Shown: positions 42,880 through 58,259, counted from the stretch's first letter. The stretch: 64,000 bases of DNA from Plantago major (GCA_026545765.1 JAIFAC010000047.1:169666-233665); one strand, 5' to 3'. Program-made: numbers and translations. Notes: generated from the sequence alone by a model not told the origin.

Positions 42880-43250
42880 TCGGAAATACTCTTTTAAATC
42901 TAGGTTCGATGAACCAAAATAGTTGAATATGTGCACAGAATAGGTTTCATGCCACAAACCATATCATGTGAATAAAATTTGACACAAACTAACTCTATCG
43001 AGTGTTTCACAAAAAATCGTGTACTACCCCCTTTGAGTTTTATTGAAGACAAGAGGTCTCGGAAATACGCATTTAAATCGAGGTTCGATCAACCAAAATG
43101 GTTCAATATGTGCGTAGAATAGGTTTGATACCACAAACCATATGATGTGAATTAAATTTGGCACAAACTAACTCTATTGAGTGTTTTACAAAAAATCGTG
43201 TACTACCCCCTTTGAGATTTATTGAAGAAAAGAGGTCTCGGAAATACGCT
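42880..43250 (+). repeat. Divergent-monomer island 3
   Basis: Two variant units. The first has ATACTCTTTTAAATCTAGG, CGATGAACC, TAGTTGAATATGTGCACAG from 42,920, and TTTCATGCCAC. The TAGTTGAATATG plus CATGCCAC pair also occurs from 13,075. The second is A-like, with GCATTTAAATC, TGGTTC, TTTGATACC, ATATGATGTGAATTAAA, TTTGGCAC and CTATTGAG, followed by GAGATTTATTG. The last three marks match those at about 450-520 and, in part, 58.26-58.78 kb. Confidence 0.75.
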
Positions 43251-46200
43251 TTTAAATCGAGGTTCGATCAACCAAAATAGTTCAATATGTGCGAGAATAG
43301 GTTTCATACCACAAACCATATCATGTGAATAAAATTTGACACAAACTAACTCTATCGAGTGTTTCACAAAAAATCGGTACTACCCCTTCGAAGTTTTATT
43401 GAAGACAAGAGGTCTCGAAATACGCTTTTAAATCGAGGTTCGATCAACCAAAATAGTTCAATATGTGCGAGAATAGGTTTCATACCACAAACCATATCAT
43501 GTGAATAAAATTTGACACAAACTAACTCTATCGAGTGTTTCACAAAAAATCGTGTACTACCCCTTCGAAGTTTTATTGAAGACAAGAGGTCTCGAAATAC
43601 GCTTTTAAATCGAGGTTCGATCAACCAAAATAGTTCAATATGTGCGAGAATAGGTTTCATACCACAAACCATATCATGTGAATAAAATTTGACACAAACT
43701 AACTCTATCGAGTGTTTCACAAAAATCGGTACTACCCCTTCGAAGTTTTATTGAAGACAAGAGGTCTCGAAATACGCTTTTAAATCGAGGTTCGATCAAC
43801 CAAAATAGTTCAATATGTGCGAGAATAGGTTTCATACCACAAACCATATCATGTGAATAAAATTTGACACAAACTAACTCTATCGAGTGTTTCACAAAAA
43901 TCGTGGTACTACCCCTTCGAAGTTTTATTGAAGACAAGAGGTCTCGAAATACGCTTTTAAATCGAGGTTCGATCAACCAAAATAGTTCAATATGCGAGAA
44001 TAGGTTTCATACCACAAACCATATCATGTGAATAAAATTTGACACAAACTAACTCTATCGAGTGTTTCACAAAAATCGTACTACCCCTTTCGAAGTTTTA
44101 TTGAAGACAAGAGGTCTCGAAATACGCTTTTAAATCGAGGTTCGATCAACCAAAATAGTTCAATATGCGAGAATAGGTTTCATACCACAAACCATATCAT
44201 GTGAATAAAATTTGACACAAACTAACTCTATCGAGTGTTTCACAAAAATCGGTACTACCCCCTTCGAAGTTTTATTGAAGACAAGAGGTCTCGAAATACG
44301 CTTTAAATCGAGGTTCGATCAACCAAAATAGTTCAATATGTGCGAGAATAGGTTTCATACCACAAACCATATCATGTGAATAAAATTTGACACAAACTAA
44401 CTCTATCGAAAGTGTTTCACAAAAATCGTACTACCCCTTCGAAGTTTTATTGAAGACAAGAGGTCTCGAAATACGCTTTTAAATCGAGGTTCGATCAACC
44501 AAAATAGTTCAATATGTGCGAGAATAGGTTTCATACCACAAACCATATCATGTGAATAAAATTTGACACAAACTAACTCTATCGAGTGTTTCACAAAAAT
44601 CGTGTACTACCCTTCGAGTTTTATTGAAGACAAGAGGTCTCGAAATACGCTTTTAAATCGAGGTTCGATCAACCAAAATAGTTCAATATGTGCGAGAATA
44701 GGTTTCATACCACAAACCATATCATGTGAATAAAATTTGACACAAACTAACTCTATCGAGTGTTTCACAAAAATCGTGGTACTACCCCTTCGAAGTTTTA
44801 TTGAAGACAAGAGGTCTCGAAATACGCTTTTAAATCGAGGTTCGATCAACCAAAATAGTTCAATATGCGAGAATAGGTTTCATACCACAAACCATATCAT
44901 GTGAATAAAATTTGACACAAACTAACTCTATCGAGTGTTTCACAAAAATCGTACTACCCCTTCGAAGTTTTATTGAAGACAAGAGGTCTCGAAATACGCT
45001 TTTAAATCGAGGTTCGATCAACCAAAATAGTTCAATATGTGAGAATAGGTTTCATACCACAAACCATATCATGTGAATAAAATTTGACACAAACTAACTC
45101 TATCGAAAGTGTTTCACAAAAATCGGTACTACCCCTTCGAGTTTTATTGAAGACAAGAGGTCTCGAAATACGCTTTTAAATCGAGGTCCGATCAACCAAA
45201 ATAGTTCAATATGTGCGAGAATAGGTTTCATACCACAAACCATATCATGTGAATAAAATTTGACACAAACTAACTCTATCGAGTGTTTCACAAAAATCGT
45301 GTACTACCCCTTCGAAGTTTTATTGAAGACAAGAGGTCTCGAAATACGCTTTTAAATCGAGGTTCGATCAACCAAAATAGTTCAATATGTGCGAGAATAG
45401 GTTTCATACCACAAACCATATCATGTGAATAAAATTTGACACAAACTAACTCTATCGAAAGTGTTTCAAAAAATCGTGTACTACCCCTTCGAGTTTTATT
45501 GAAGACAAGAGGTCTCGAAATACGCTTTTAAATCGAGGTTCGATCAACCAAAATAGTTCAATATGTGCGAGAATAGGTTTCATACCACAAACCATATCAT
45601 GTGAATAAAATTTGACACAAACTAACTCTATCGAGTGTTTCACAAAAATCGGTACTACCCTTCGAAGTTTTATCAAGACAAGAGGTCTCGAAATACGCTT
45701 TTAAATCGAGGTTCGATCAACCAAAATAGTTCAATATGTGCGAGAATAGGTTTCATACCACAAACCATATCATGTGAATAAAATTTGACACAAACTAACT
45801 CTATCGAGTGTTTCACAAAAAATCGTACTACCCCTTTCGAGTTTTATTGAAGACAAGAGGTCTCGAAATACGCTTTTAAATCGAGGTTCGATCAACCAAA
45901 ATAGTTCAATATGTGCGAGAATAGGTTTCATACCACAAACCATATCATGTGAATAAAATTTGACACAAACTAACTCTATCGAAAGTGTTTCACAAAAAAT
46001 CGGTACTACCCCTTCGAAGTTTTATGAAGACAAGAGGTCTCGAAATACGCTTTAAATCGAGGTTCGATCAACCAAAATAGTTCAATATGTGCGAGAATAG
46101 GTTTCATACCACAAACCATATCATGTGAATAAAATTTGACACAAACTAACTCTATCGAGTGTTTCACAAAAATCGTGTACTACCCCTTCGAAGTTTTATT

Positions 46201-46834
46201 GAAGACAAGAGGTCTCGAAATACGCTTTTAAATCGAGGTTCGATCAACCAAAATAGTTCAATATGTGCGAGAATAGGTTTCATACCACAAACCATATCAT
46301 GTGAATAAAATTTGACACAAACTAACTCTATCGAGTGTTTCACAAAAAATCGTGTACTACCCCTTCGAGTTTTATTGAAGACAAGAGGTCTCGAAATACG
46401 CTTTTAAATCGAGGTTCGATCAACCAAAATAGTTCAATATGTGCGAGAATAGGTTTCATACCACAAACCATATCATGTGAATAAAATTTGACACAAACTA
46501 ACTCTATCGAGTGTTTCACAAAAATCGTACTACCCCTTCGAAGTTTTATTGAAGACAAGAGGTCTCGAAATACGCTTTTAAATCGAGGTTCGATCAACCA
46601 AAATAGTTCAATATGTGCGAGAATAGGTTTCATACCACAAACCATATCATGTGAATAAAATTTGACACAAACTAACTCTATCGAGTGTTTCACAAAAATC
46701 GGTACTACCCCTTTCGAGTTTTATTGAAGACAAGAGGTCTCGAAATACGCTTTTAAATCGAGGTTCGATCAACCAAAATAGTTCAATATGTGCGAGAATA
46801 GGTTTCATACCACAAACCATATCATGTGAATAAA

Positions 46835-46860
46835 ATTTGACACAAACTATCGAAAGTGTT
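46835..46860 (+). repeat. Six-base deletion allele (CAAACTATCG), second copy
   Basis: The same loss of six bases between CTA repeats as near 42,280, about 4.56 kb away, without the ATTG insertion. Both could descend from one event spread by exchange, or could be two independent slippage events. Confidence 0.55.
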
Positions 46861-48841
46861 TCACAAAAATCGGTACTACCCCTTTCGAGTTTTATTGAAG
46901 ACAAGAGGTCTCGAAATACGCTTTTAAATCGAGGTTCGATCAACCAAAATAGTTCAATATGTGCGAGAATAGGTTTCATACCACAAACCATATCATGTGA
47001 ATAAAATTTGACACAAACTAACTCTATCGAGTGTTTCACAAAAAATCGTGGTACTACCCCTTCGAAGTTTTATTGAAGACAAGAGGTCTCGAAATACGCT
47101 TTAAATCGAGGTCCGATCAACCAAAATAGTTCAATATGTGTAGAATAGGTTTCATACCACAAACCATATCATGTGAATAAAATTTGACACAAACTAACTC
47201 TATCGAGTGTTTCACAAAAATCGTACTACCCCCTTCGAGTTTTATTGAAGACAAGAGGTCTCGAAATACGCTTTTAAATCGAGGTTCGATCAACCAAAAT
47301 AGTTCAATATGTGCGAGAATAGGTTTCATACCACAAACCATATCATGTGAATAAAATTTGACACAAACTAACTCTATCGAGTGTTTCACAAAAATCGTAC
47401 TACCCCTTTCGAAGTTTTATTGAAGACAAGAGGTCTCGAAATACGCTTTTAAATCGAGGTTCGATCAACCAAAATAGTTCAATATGTGCGAGAATAGGTT
47501 TCATACCACAAACCATATCATGTGAATAAAATTTGACACAAACTAACTCTATCGAAAGTGTTTCACAAAAATCGTGTACTACCCCTTCGAAGTTTTATTG
47601 AAGACAAGAGGTCTCGAAATACGCTTTTAAATCGAGGTTCGATCAACCAAAATAGTTCAATATGTGCGAGAATAGGTTTCATACCACAAACCATATCATG
47701 TGAATAAAATTTGACACAAACTAACTCTATCGAAAGTGTTTCACAAAAAATCGTACTACCCTTCGAAGTTTTATTGAAGACAAGAGGTCTCGAAATACGC
47801 TTTTAAATCGAGGTCCGATCAACCAAAATAGTTCAATATGTGCAGAATAGGTTTCATACCACAAACCATATCATGTGAATAAAATTTGACACAAACTAAC
47901 TCTATCGAAAGTGTTTCACAAAAATCGTACTACCCCCTTCGAGTTTTATTGAAGACAAGAGGTCTCGAAATACGCTTTTAAATCGAGGTTCGATCAACCA
48001 AAATAGTTCAATATGTGCGAGAATAGGTTTCATACCACAAACCATATCATGTGAATAAAATTTGACACAAACTAACTCTATCGAGTGTTTCACAAAAAAT
48101 CGTGTACTACCCCTTTGAGTTTTATTGAAGACAAGAGGTCTCGAAATACGCTTTTAAATCGAGGTTCGATCAACCAAAATAGTTCAATATGTGCGAGAAT
48201 AGGTTTCATACCACAAACCATATCATGTGAATAAAATTTGACACAAACTAACTCTATCGAGTGTTTCACAAAAATCGTGTACTACCCCTTCGAAGTTTTA
48301 TTGAAGACAAGAGGTCTCGAAATACGCTTTTAAATCGAGGTTCATCAACCAAAATAGTTCAATATGTGCGAGAATAGGTTTCATACCACAAACCATATCA
48401 TGTGAATAAAATTTGACACAAACTAACTCTATCGAAAGTGTTTCACAAAAATCGGTACTACCCCCTTCGAAGTTTTATCAAGACAAGAGGTCTCGAAATA
48501 CGCTTTTAAATCGAGGTTCGATCAACCAAAATAGTTCAATATGTGCGAGAATAGGTTTCATACCACAAACCATATCATGTGAATAAAATTTGACACAAAC
48601 TAACTCTATCGAAAGTGTTTCACAAAAATCGGTACTACCCCTTCGAAGTTTTATTGAAGACAAGAGGTCTCGAAATACGCTTTTAAATCGAGGTTCGATC
48701 AACCAAAATAGTTCAATATGTGCGAGAATAGGTTTCATACCACAAACCATATCATGTGAATAAAATTTGACACAAACTAACTCTATCGAGTGTTTCACAA
48801 AAAATCGTGGTACTACCCCTTCGAAGTTTTATTGAAGACAA

Positions 48842-49191
48842 GAGGTCTCGAAATACGCTTTTAAATCGAGGTTCGATCAACCAAAATAGTTCAATATGTG
48901 CGAGAATAGGTTTCATACCACAAACCATATCATGTGAATAAAATTTGACACAAACTAACTCTATCGAGTGTTTCACAAAAATCGGTACTACCCCTTCGAA
49001 GTTTTATTGAAGACAAGAGGTCTCGAAATACGCTTTTAAATCGAGGTTCGATCAACCAAAATAGTTCAATATGTGCGAGAATAGGTTTCATACCACAAAC
49101 CATATCATGTGAATAAAATTTGACACAAACTAACTCTATCGAGTGTTTCACAAAAATCGGTACTACCCCTTCGAAGTTTTATTGAAGACAA
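48842..49191 (+). repeat. Two consecutive identical 175 bp monomers
   Basis: The units 48,842-49,016 and 49,017-49,191 read identically over their full 175 bp, including all indel-prone sites. The next unit, from 49,192, differs only in its TCGTGTAC linker. Neighbouring identity of this kind marks very recent tandem duplication, or complete local homogenisation. Confidence 0.7.
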
Positions 49192-52100
49192 GAGGTCTCG
49201 AAATACGCTTTTAAATCGAGGTTCGATCAACCAAAATAGTTCAATATGTGCGAGAATAGGTTTCATACCACAAACCATATCATGTGAATAAAATTTGACA
49301 CAAACTAACTCTATCGAGTGTTTCACAAAAATCGTGTACTACCCCTTCGAAGTTTTATTGAAGACAAGAGGTCTCGAAATACGCTTTTAAATCGAGGTTC
49401 GATCAACCAAAATAGTTCAATATGTGCGAGAATAGGTTTCATACCACAAACCATATCATGTGAATAAAATTTGACAAACTAACTCTATCGAAAGTGTTTC
49501 ACAAAAATCGTGTACTACCCCTTTCGAAGTTTTATTGAAGACAAGAGGTCTCGAAATACGCTTTTAAATCGAGGTTCGATCAACCAAAATAGTTCAATAT
49601 GTGCGAGAATAGGTTTCATACCACAAACCATATCATGTGAATAAAATTTGACACAAACTAACTCTATCGAGTGTTTCACAAAAAATCGTGGTACTACCCT
49701 TTCGAAGTTTTATTGAAGACAAGAGGTCTCGAAATACGCTTTTAAATCGAGGTTCGATCAACCAAAATAGTTCAATATGTGCAGAATAGGTTTCATACCA
49801 CAAACCATATCATGTGAATAAAATTTGACACAAACTAACTCTATCGAGTGTTTCACAAAAAATCGTGGTACTACCCCTTTCGAGTTTTATTGAAGACAAG
49901 AGGTCTCGAAATACTTTTAAATCGAGGTCCCATCAACCAAAATAGTTCAATATGTGCGAGAATAGGTTTCATACCACAAACCATATCATGTGAATAAAAT
50001 TTGACACAAACTAACTCTATCGAGTGTTTCACAAAAATCGGTACTACCCCTTCGAAGTTTTATGAAGACAAGAGGTCTCGAAATACGCTTTTAAATCGAG
50101 GTTCGATCAACCAAAATAGTTCAATATGTGCAGAATAGGTTTCATACCACAAACCATATCATGTGAATAAAATTTGACACAAACTAACTCTATCGAAAGT
50201 GTTTCACAAAAAATCGTGGTACTACCCCTTCGAGTTTTATTGAAGACAAGAGGTCTCGAAATACGCTTTTAAATCGAGGTCCGATCAACCAAAATAGTTC
50301 AATATGTGCGAGAATAGGTTTCATACCACAAACCATATCATGTGAATAAAATTTGACACAAACTAACTCTATCGAGTGTTTCACAAAAATCGGTACTACC
50401 CCTTCGAAGTTTTATTGAAGACAAGAGGTCTCGAAATACGCTTTAAATCGAGGTTCGATCAACCAAAATAGTTCAATATGTGCGAGAATAGGTTTCATAC
50501 CACAAACCATATCATGTGAATAAAATTTGACACAAACTAACTCTATCGAGTGTTTCACAAAAATCGTGTACTACCCCTTCGAGTTTTATTGAAGACAAGA
50601 GGTCTCGAAATACGCTTTTAAATCGAGGTTCGATCAACCAAAATAGTTCAATATGTGCGAGAATAGGTTTCATACCACAAACCATATCATGTGAATAAAA
50701 TTTGACACAAACTAACTCTATCGAAAGTGTTTCACAAAAATCGGTACTACCCCTTCGAAGTTTTATCAAGACAAGAGGTCTCGAAATACGCTTTTAAATC
50801 GAGGTTCGATCAACCAAAATAGTTCAATATGTGCGAGAATAGGTTTCATACCACAAACCATATCATGTGAATAAAATTTGACACAAACTAACTCTATCGA
50901 GTGTTTCACAAAAATCGGTACTACCCCTTCGAGTTTTATTGAAGACAAGAGGTCTCGAAATACTTTTAAATCGAGGTTCGATCAACCAAAATAGTTCAAT
51001 ATGTGTAGAATAGGTTTCATACCACAAACCATATCATGTGAATAAAATTTGACACAAACTAACTCTATCGAGTGTTTCACAAAAATCGTGTACTACCCCT
51101 TCGAGTTTTATTGAAGACAAGAGGTCTCGAAATACGCTTTTAAATCGAGGTTCGATCAACCAAAATAGTTCAATATGTGCGAGAATAGGTTTCATACCAC
51201 AAACCATATCATGTGAATAAAATTTGACACAAACTAACTCTATCGAGTGTTTCACAAAAATCGGTACTACCCCTTTCGAAGTTTTATTGAAGACAAGAGG
51301 TCTCGAAATACGCTTTTAAATCGAGGTTCGATCAACCAAAATAGTTCAATATGTGAGAATAGGTTTCATACCACAAACCATATCATGTGAATAAAATTTG
51401 ACACAAACTAACTCTATCGAGTGTTTCACAAAAAATCGTCGTACTACCCCCTTCGAAGTTTTATTGAAGACAAGAGGTCTCGGAAATACATTTTAAATCG
51501 AGGTTCGATCAACCAAAATAGTTCAATATGTGCGAGAATAGGTTTCATACCACAAACCATATCATGTGAATAAAATTTGACAAACTAACTCTATCGAAAG
51601 TGTTTCACAAAAATCGTACTACCCCTTCGAAGTTTTATTGAAGACAAGAGGTCTCGAAATACGCTTTTAAATCGAGGTTCGATCAACCAAAATAGTTCAA
51701 TATGCGAGAATAGGTTTCATACCACAAACCATATCATGTGAATAAAATTTGACACAAACTAACTCTATCGAAAGTGTTTCACAAAAATCGGTACTACCCC
51801 TTCGAAGTTTTATTGAAGACAAGAGGTCTCGAAATACGCTTTTAAATCGAGGTTCGATCAACCAAAATAGTTCAATATGTGAGAATAGGTTTCATACCAC
51901 AAACCATATCATGTGAATAAAATTTGACACAAACTAACTCTATCGAAAGTGTTTCACAAAAATCGGTACTACCCCTTTGAGTTTTATTGAAGACAAGAGG
52001 TCTCGAAATACGCTTTTAAATCGAGGTTCGATCAACCAAAATAGTTCAATATGTGCGAGAATAGGTTTCATACCACAAACCATATCATGTGAATAAAATT

Positions 52101-54589
52101 TGACACAAACTAACTCTATCGAAAGTGTTTCACAAAAATCGTGGTACTACCCTTTCGAAGTTTTATTGAAGACAAGAGGTCTCGAAATACGCTTTTAAAT
52201 CGAGGTTCGATCAACCAAAATAGTTCAATATGTGTAGAATAGGTTTCATACCACAAACCATATCATGTGAATAAAATTTGACACAAACTAACTCTATCGA
52301 AAGTGTTTCACAAAAATCGGTACTACCCCTTCGAAGTTTTATTGAAGACAAGAGGTCTCGAAATACGCTTTTAAATCGAGGTCCGATCAACCAAAATAGT
52401 TCAATATGTGCGAGAATAGGTTTCATACCACAAACCATATCATGTGAATAAAATTTGACACAAACTAACTCTATCGAAAGTGTTTCACAAAAATCGGTAC
52501 TACCCCTTCGAGTTTTATCAAGACAAGAGGTCTCGAAATACGCTTTTAAATCGAGGTTCGATCAACCAAAATAGTTCAATATGTGCGAGAATAGGTTTCA
52601 TACCACAAACCATATCATGTGAATAAAATTTGACACAAACTAACTCTATCGAGTGTTTCACAAAAATCGTACTACCCCTTTGAGTTTTATTGAAGACAAG
52701 AGGTCTCGAAATACGCTTTTAAATCGAGGTTCGATCAACCAAAATAGTTCAATATGTGAGAATAGGTTTCATACCACAAACCATATCATGTGAATAAAAT
52801 TTGACACAAACTAACTCTATCGAGTGTTTCACAAAAATCGGTACTACCCCTTCGAAGTTTTATTGAAGACAAGAGGTCTCGAAATACGCTTTTAAATCGA
52901 GGTTCGATCAACCAAAATAGTTCAATATGTGCGAGAATAGGTTTCATACCACAAACCATATCATGTGAATAAAATTTGACACAAACTAACTCTATCGAAA
53001 GTGTTTCACAAAAATCGTACTACCCCTTCGAGTTTTATTGAAGACAAGAGGTCTCGAAATACGCTTTTAAATCGAGGTTCGATCAACCAAAATAGTTCAA
53101 TATGTGCGAGAATAGGTTTCATACCACAAACCATATCATGTGAATAAATTTGACACAAACTAACTCTATCGAGTGTTTCACAAAAATCGTGTACTACCCC
53201 TTTGAAGTTTTATTGAAGACAAGAGGTCTCGAAATACGCTTTAAATCGAGGTTCGATCAACCAAAATAGTTCAATATGCGAGAATAGGTTTCATACCACA
53301 AACCATATCATGTGAATAAAATTTGACACAAACTAACTCTATCGAGTGTTTCACAAAAATCGTACTACCCTTTCAGTTTTATTGAAGACAAGAGGTCTCG
53401 AAATACGCTTTTAAATCGAGGTTCGATCAACCAAAATAGTTCAATATGTGCGAGAATAGGTTTCATACCACAAACCATATCATGTGAATAAAATTTGACA
53501 CAAACTAACTCTATCGAGTGTTTCACAAAAATCGTACTACCCCTTTGAGTTTTATTGAAGACAAGAGGTCTCGAAATACGCTTTTAAATCGAGGTTCGAT
53601 CAACCAAAATAGTTCAATATGTGCGAGAATAGGTTTCATACCACAAACCATATCATGTGAATAAAATTTGACAAACTAACTCTATCGAAAGTGTTTCACA
53701 AAAATCGTGTACTACCCCTTCGAAGTTTTATGAAGACAAGAGGTCTCGAAATACGCTTTTAAATCGAGGTCCGATCAACCAAAATAGTTCAATATGTGAG
53801 AATAGGTTTCATACCACAAACCATATCATGTGAATAAAATTTGACACAAACTAACTCTATCGAAAGTGTTTCACAAAAATCGGTACTACCCCTTTGAGTT
53901 TTATTGAAGACAAGAGGTCTCGAAATACGCTTTTAAATCGAGGTTCGATCAACCAAAATAGTTCAATATGTGCGAGAATAGGTTTCATACCACAAACCAT
54001 ATCATGTGAATAAAATTTGACACAAACTAACTCTATCGAGTGTTTCACAAAAATCGTGTACTACCCTTCGAGTTTTATTGAAGACAAGAGGTCTCGGAAA
54101 TACGCTTTTAAATCGAGGTTCGATCAACCAAAATAGTTCAATATGTGCGAGAATAGGTTTCATACCACAAACCATATCATGTGAATAAAATTTGACACAA
54201 ACTAACTCTATCGAGTGTTTCACAAAAATCGTGGTACTACCCCTTTCGAAGTTTTATCAAGACAAGAGGTCTCGAAATACGCTTTTAAATCGAGGTTCGA
54301 TCAACCAAAATAGTTCAATATGTGCGAGAATAGGTTTCATACCACAAACCATATCATGTGAATAAAATTTGACACAAACTAACTCTATCGAGTGTTTCAC
54401 AAAAAATCGTACTACCCCTTCGAAGTTTTATTGAAGACAAGAGGTCTCGAAATACGCTTTTAAATCGAGGTTCGATCAACCAAAATAGTTCAATATGTGC
54501 AGAATAGGTTTCATACCACAAACCATATCATGTGAATAAAATTTGACACAAACTAACTCTATCGAAAGTGTTTCACAAAAATCGTGGTA

Positions 54590-55230
54590 CTACCCTTCGA
54601 AGTTTTATTGAAGACAAGAGGTCTCGGAAATACGCATTTAAATCAAGGTTCGATCAACCAAAATAGTTCAATATGTGCGAGAATAGGTTTCATACCACAA
54701 ACCATATCATGTGAATAAAATTTGACACAAACTAACTCTATCGAAAGTGTTTCAAAAAATCGGTACTACCCTTCGAGTTTTATTGAAGACAAGAGGTCTC
54801 GAAATACGCTTTTAAATCGAGGTTCGATCAACCAAAATAGTTCAATATGTGAGAATAGGTTTCATACCACAAACCATATCATGTGAATAAAATTTGACAC
54901 AAACTAACTCTATCGAGTGTTTCACAAAAAATCGTACTACCCTTCGAAGTTTTATTGAAGACAAGAGGTCTCGGAAATACGCATTTAAATCGAGGTTCGA
55001 TCAACCAAAATAGTTCAATATGTGCGAGAATAGGTTTCATACCACAAACCATATCATGTGAATAAAATTTGACACAAACTAACTCTATCGAAAGTGTTTC
55101 ACAAAAATCGTGGTACTACCCTTCGAAGTTTTATCAAGACAAGAGGTCTCGAAATACGCTTAAATCGAGGTTCGATCAACCAAAATAGTTCAATATGTGA
55201 GAATAGGTTTCATACCACAAACCATATCAT
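54590..55230 (+). repeat. Local dimer duplication in the homogenised block
   Basis: A two-unit motif is tandemly repeated twice. One unit carries GGAAATACGCATTTAAATC with GTGCGAG, and the next carries GTGAGAATAGG with a standard or shortened CTTTTAAA tract. GCATTT occurs at 54,634 and 54,981, 347 bp apart. This looks like a young, small higher-order repeat within otherwise single-monomer DNA. Confidence 0.5.
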
Positions 55231-58200
55231 GTGAATAAAATTTGACACAAACTAATCCCTATCGAGTGTTTCACAAAAATCGGTACTACCCCTTCGAGTT
55301 TTATTGAAGACAAGAGGTCTCGAAATACGCTTTTAAATCGAGGTCCGATCAACCAAAATAGTTCAATATGTGCGAGAATAGGTTTCATACCACAAACCAT
55401 ATCATGTGAATAAAATTTGACAAACTAACTCTATCGAGTGTTTCACAAAAATCGTGTACTACCCCTTCGAAGTTTTATCAAGACAAGAGGTCTCGAAACG
55501 CTTTTAAATCGAGGTCCGATCAACCAAAATAGTTCAATATGTGCGAGAATAGGTTTCATACCACAAACCATATCATGTGAATAAAATTTGACACAAACTA
55601 ACTCTATCGAAAGTGTTTCACAAAAATCGTACTACCCCTTCGAGTTTTATTGAAGACAAGAGGTCTCGAAATACGCTTTTAAATCGAGGTTCGATCAACC
55701 AAAATAGTTCAATATGTGCGAGAATAGGTTTCATACCACAAACCATATCATGTGAATAAAATTTGACACAAACTAACTCTATCGAGTGTTTCACAAAAAT
55801 CGTACTACCCCTTTCGAAGTTTTATTGAAGACAAGAGGTCTCGAAATACGCTTTTAAATCGAGGTTCGATCAACCAAAATAGTTCAATATAAAGTGAGAA
55901 TAGGTTTCATACCACAAACCATATCATGTGAATAAAATTTGACACAAACTAACTCTATCGAAAGTGTTTCACAAAAAATCGTGTACTACCCCTTCGAGTT
56001 TTATTGAAGACAAGAGGTCTCGAAATACGCTTTTAAATCGAGGTTCGATCAACCAAAATAGTTCAATATGTGCGAGAATAGGTTTCATACCCCAAACCAT
56101 ATCATGTGAATAAAATTTGACACAAACTAACTCTATCGAGTGTTTCAAAAAATCGTGTACTACCCCTTCGAAGTTTTATCAAGACAAGAGGTCTCGGAAA
56201 TACGCTTTTAAATCGAGGTTCGATCAACCAAAATAGTTCAATATGTGCGAGAATAGGTTTCATACCACAAACCATATCATGTGAATAAAATTTGACACAA
56301 ACTAACTCTATCGAGTGTTTCACAAAAATCGGTACTACCCCTTTCGAGTTTTATTGAAGACAAGAGGTCTCGAAATACGCTTTTAAATCGAGGTTCGATC
56401 AACCAAAATAGTTCAATATGTGCGAGAATAGGTTTCATACCACAAACCATATCATGTGAATAAAATTTGACACAAACTAACTCTATCGAAAGTGTTTCAC
56501 AAAAATCGGTACTACCCCTTTCGAGTTTTATTCAAGACAAGAGGTCTCGGAAATACTTTTAAATCGAGGTCGATCAACCAAAATAGTTCAATATGTGCGA
56601 ATAGGTTTCATACCACAAACCATATCATGTGAATAAAATTTGACACAAACTAACTCTATCGAAAGTGTTTCACAAAAATCGTGTACTACCCTTCGAGTTT
56701 TATTGAAGACAAGAGGTCTCGAAATACGCTTTTAAATCGAGGTTCGATCAACCAAAATAGTTCAATATGTGCGAGAATAGGTTTCATACCACAAACCATA
56801 TCATGTGAATAAATTTGACACAAACTAACTCTATCGAAAGTGTTTCACAAAAATCGTACTACCCCTTCGAAGTTTTATGAAGACAAGAGGTCTCGAAATA
56901 CGCTTTTAAATCGAGGTCGATCAACCAAAATAGTTCAATATGTGCGAGAATAGGTTTCATACCACAAACCATATCATGTGAATAAAATTTGACACAAACT
57001 AACTCTATCGAAAGTGTTTCACAAAAATCGGTACTACCCTTCGAGTTTTATTGAAGACAAGAGGTCTCGAAATACGCTTTTAAATCGAGGTTCGATCAAC
57101 CAAAATAGTTCAATATGTGAGAATAGGTTTCATACCACAAACCATATCATGTGAATAAAATTTGACACAAACTAACTCTATCGAAAGTGTTTCACAAAAA
57201 TCGTGGTACTACCCCTTTGAGTTTTATTGAAGACAAGAGGTCTCGAAATACGCTTTTAAATCGAGGTTCGATCAACCAAAATAGTTCAATATGTGCGAGA
57301 ATAGGTTTCATACCACAAACCATATCATGTGAATAAAATTTGACACAAACTAACTCTATCGAGTGTTTCACAAAAATCGGTACTACCCCTTCGAAGTTTT
57401 ATTGAAGACAAGAGGTCTCGAAATACGCTTTTAAATCGAGGTTCGATCAACCAAAATAGTTCAATATGTGCGAGAATAGGTTTCATACCACAAACCATAT
57501 CATGTGAATAAAATTTGACACAAACTAACTCTATCGAGTGTTTCACAAAAATCGGTACTACCCCTTCGAAGTTTTATTGAAGACAAGAGGTCTCGAAATA
57601 CGCTTTTAAATCGAGGTTCGATCAACCAAAATAGTTCAATATGCGAGAATAGGTTTCATACCACAAACCATATCATGTGAATAAAATTTGACACAAACTA
57701 ACTCTATCGAGTGTTTCACAAAAATCGTGGTACTACCCCTTCGAGTTTTATTGAAGACAAGAGGTCTCGAAATACGCTTTTAAATCGAGGTTCGATCAAC
57801 CAAAATAGTTCAATATGTGCGAGAATAGGTTTCATACCACAAACCATATCATGTGAATAAAATTTGACACAAACTAACTCTATCGAAAGTGTTTCACAAA
57901 AAATCGGTACTACCCCTTCGAGTTTTATTGAAGACAAGAGGTCTCGAAATACGCTTTTAAATCGAGGTTCATCAACCAAAATAGTTCAATATGTGCGAGA
58001 ATAGGTTTCATACCACAAACCATATCATGTGAATAAAATTTGACACAAACTAACTCTATCGAGTGTTTCACAAAAATCGTACTACCCCTTTCGAAGTTTT
58101 ATTCAAGACAAGAGGTCTCGAAATACGCTTTTAAATCGAGGTTCGATCAACCAAAATAGTTCAATATGTGCGAGAATAGGTTTCATACCACAAACCATAT

Positions 58201-58259
58201 CATGTGAATAAAATTTGACACAAACTAACTCTATCGAGTGTTTCACAAAAATCGTACTA

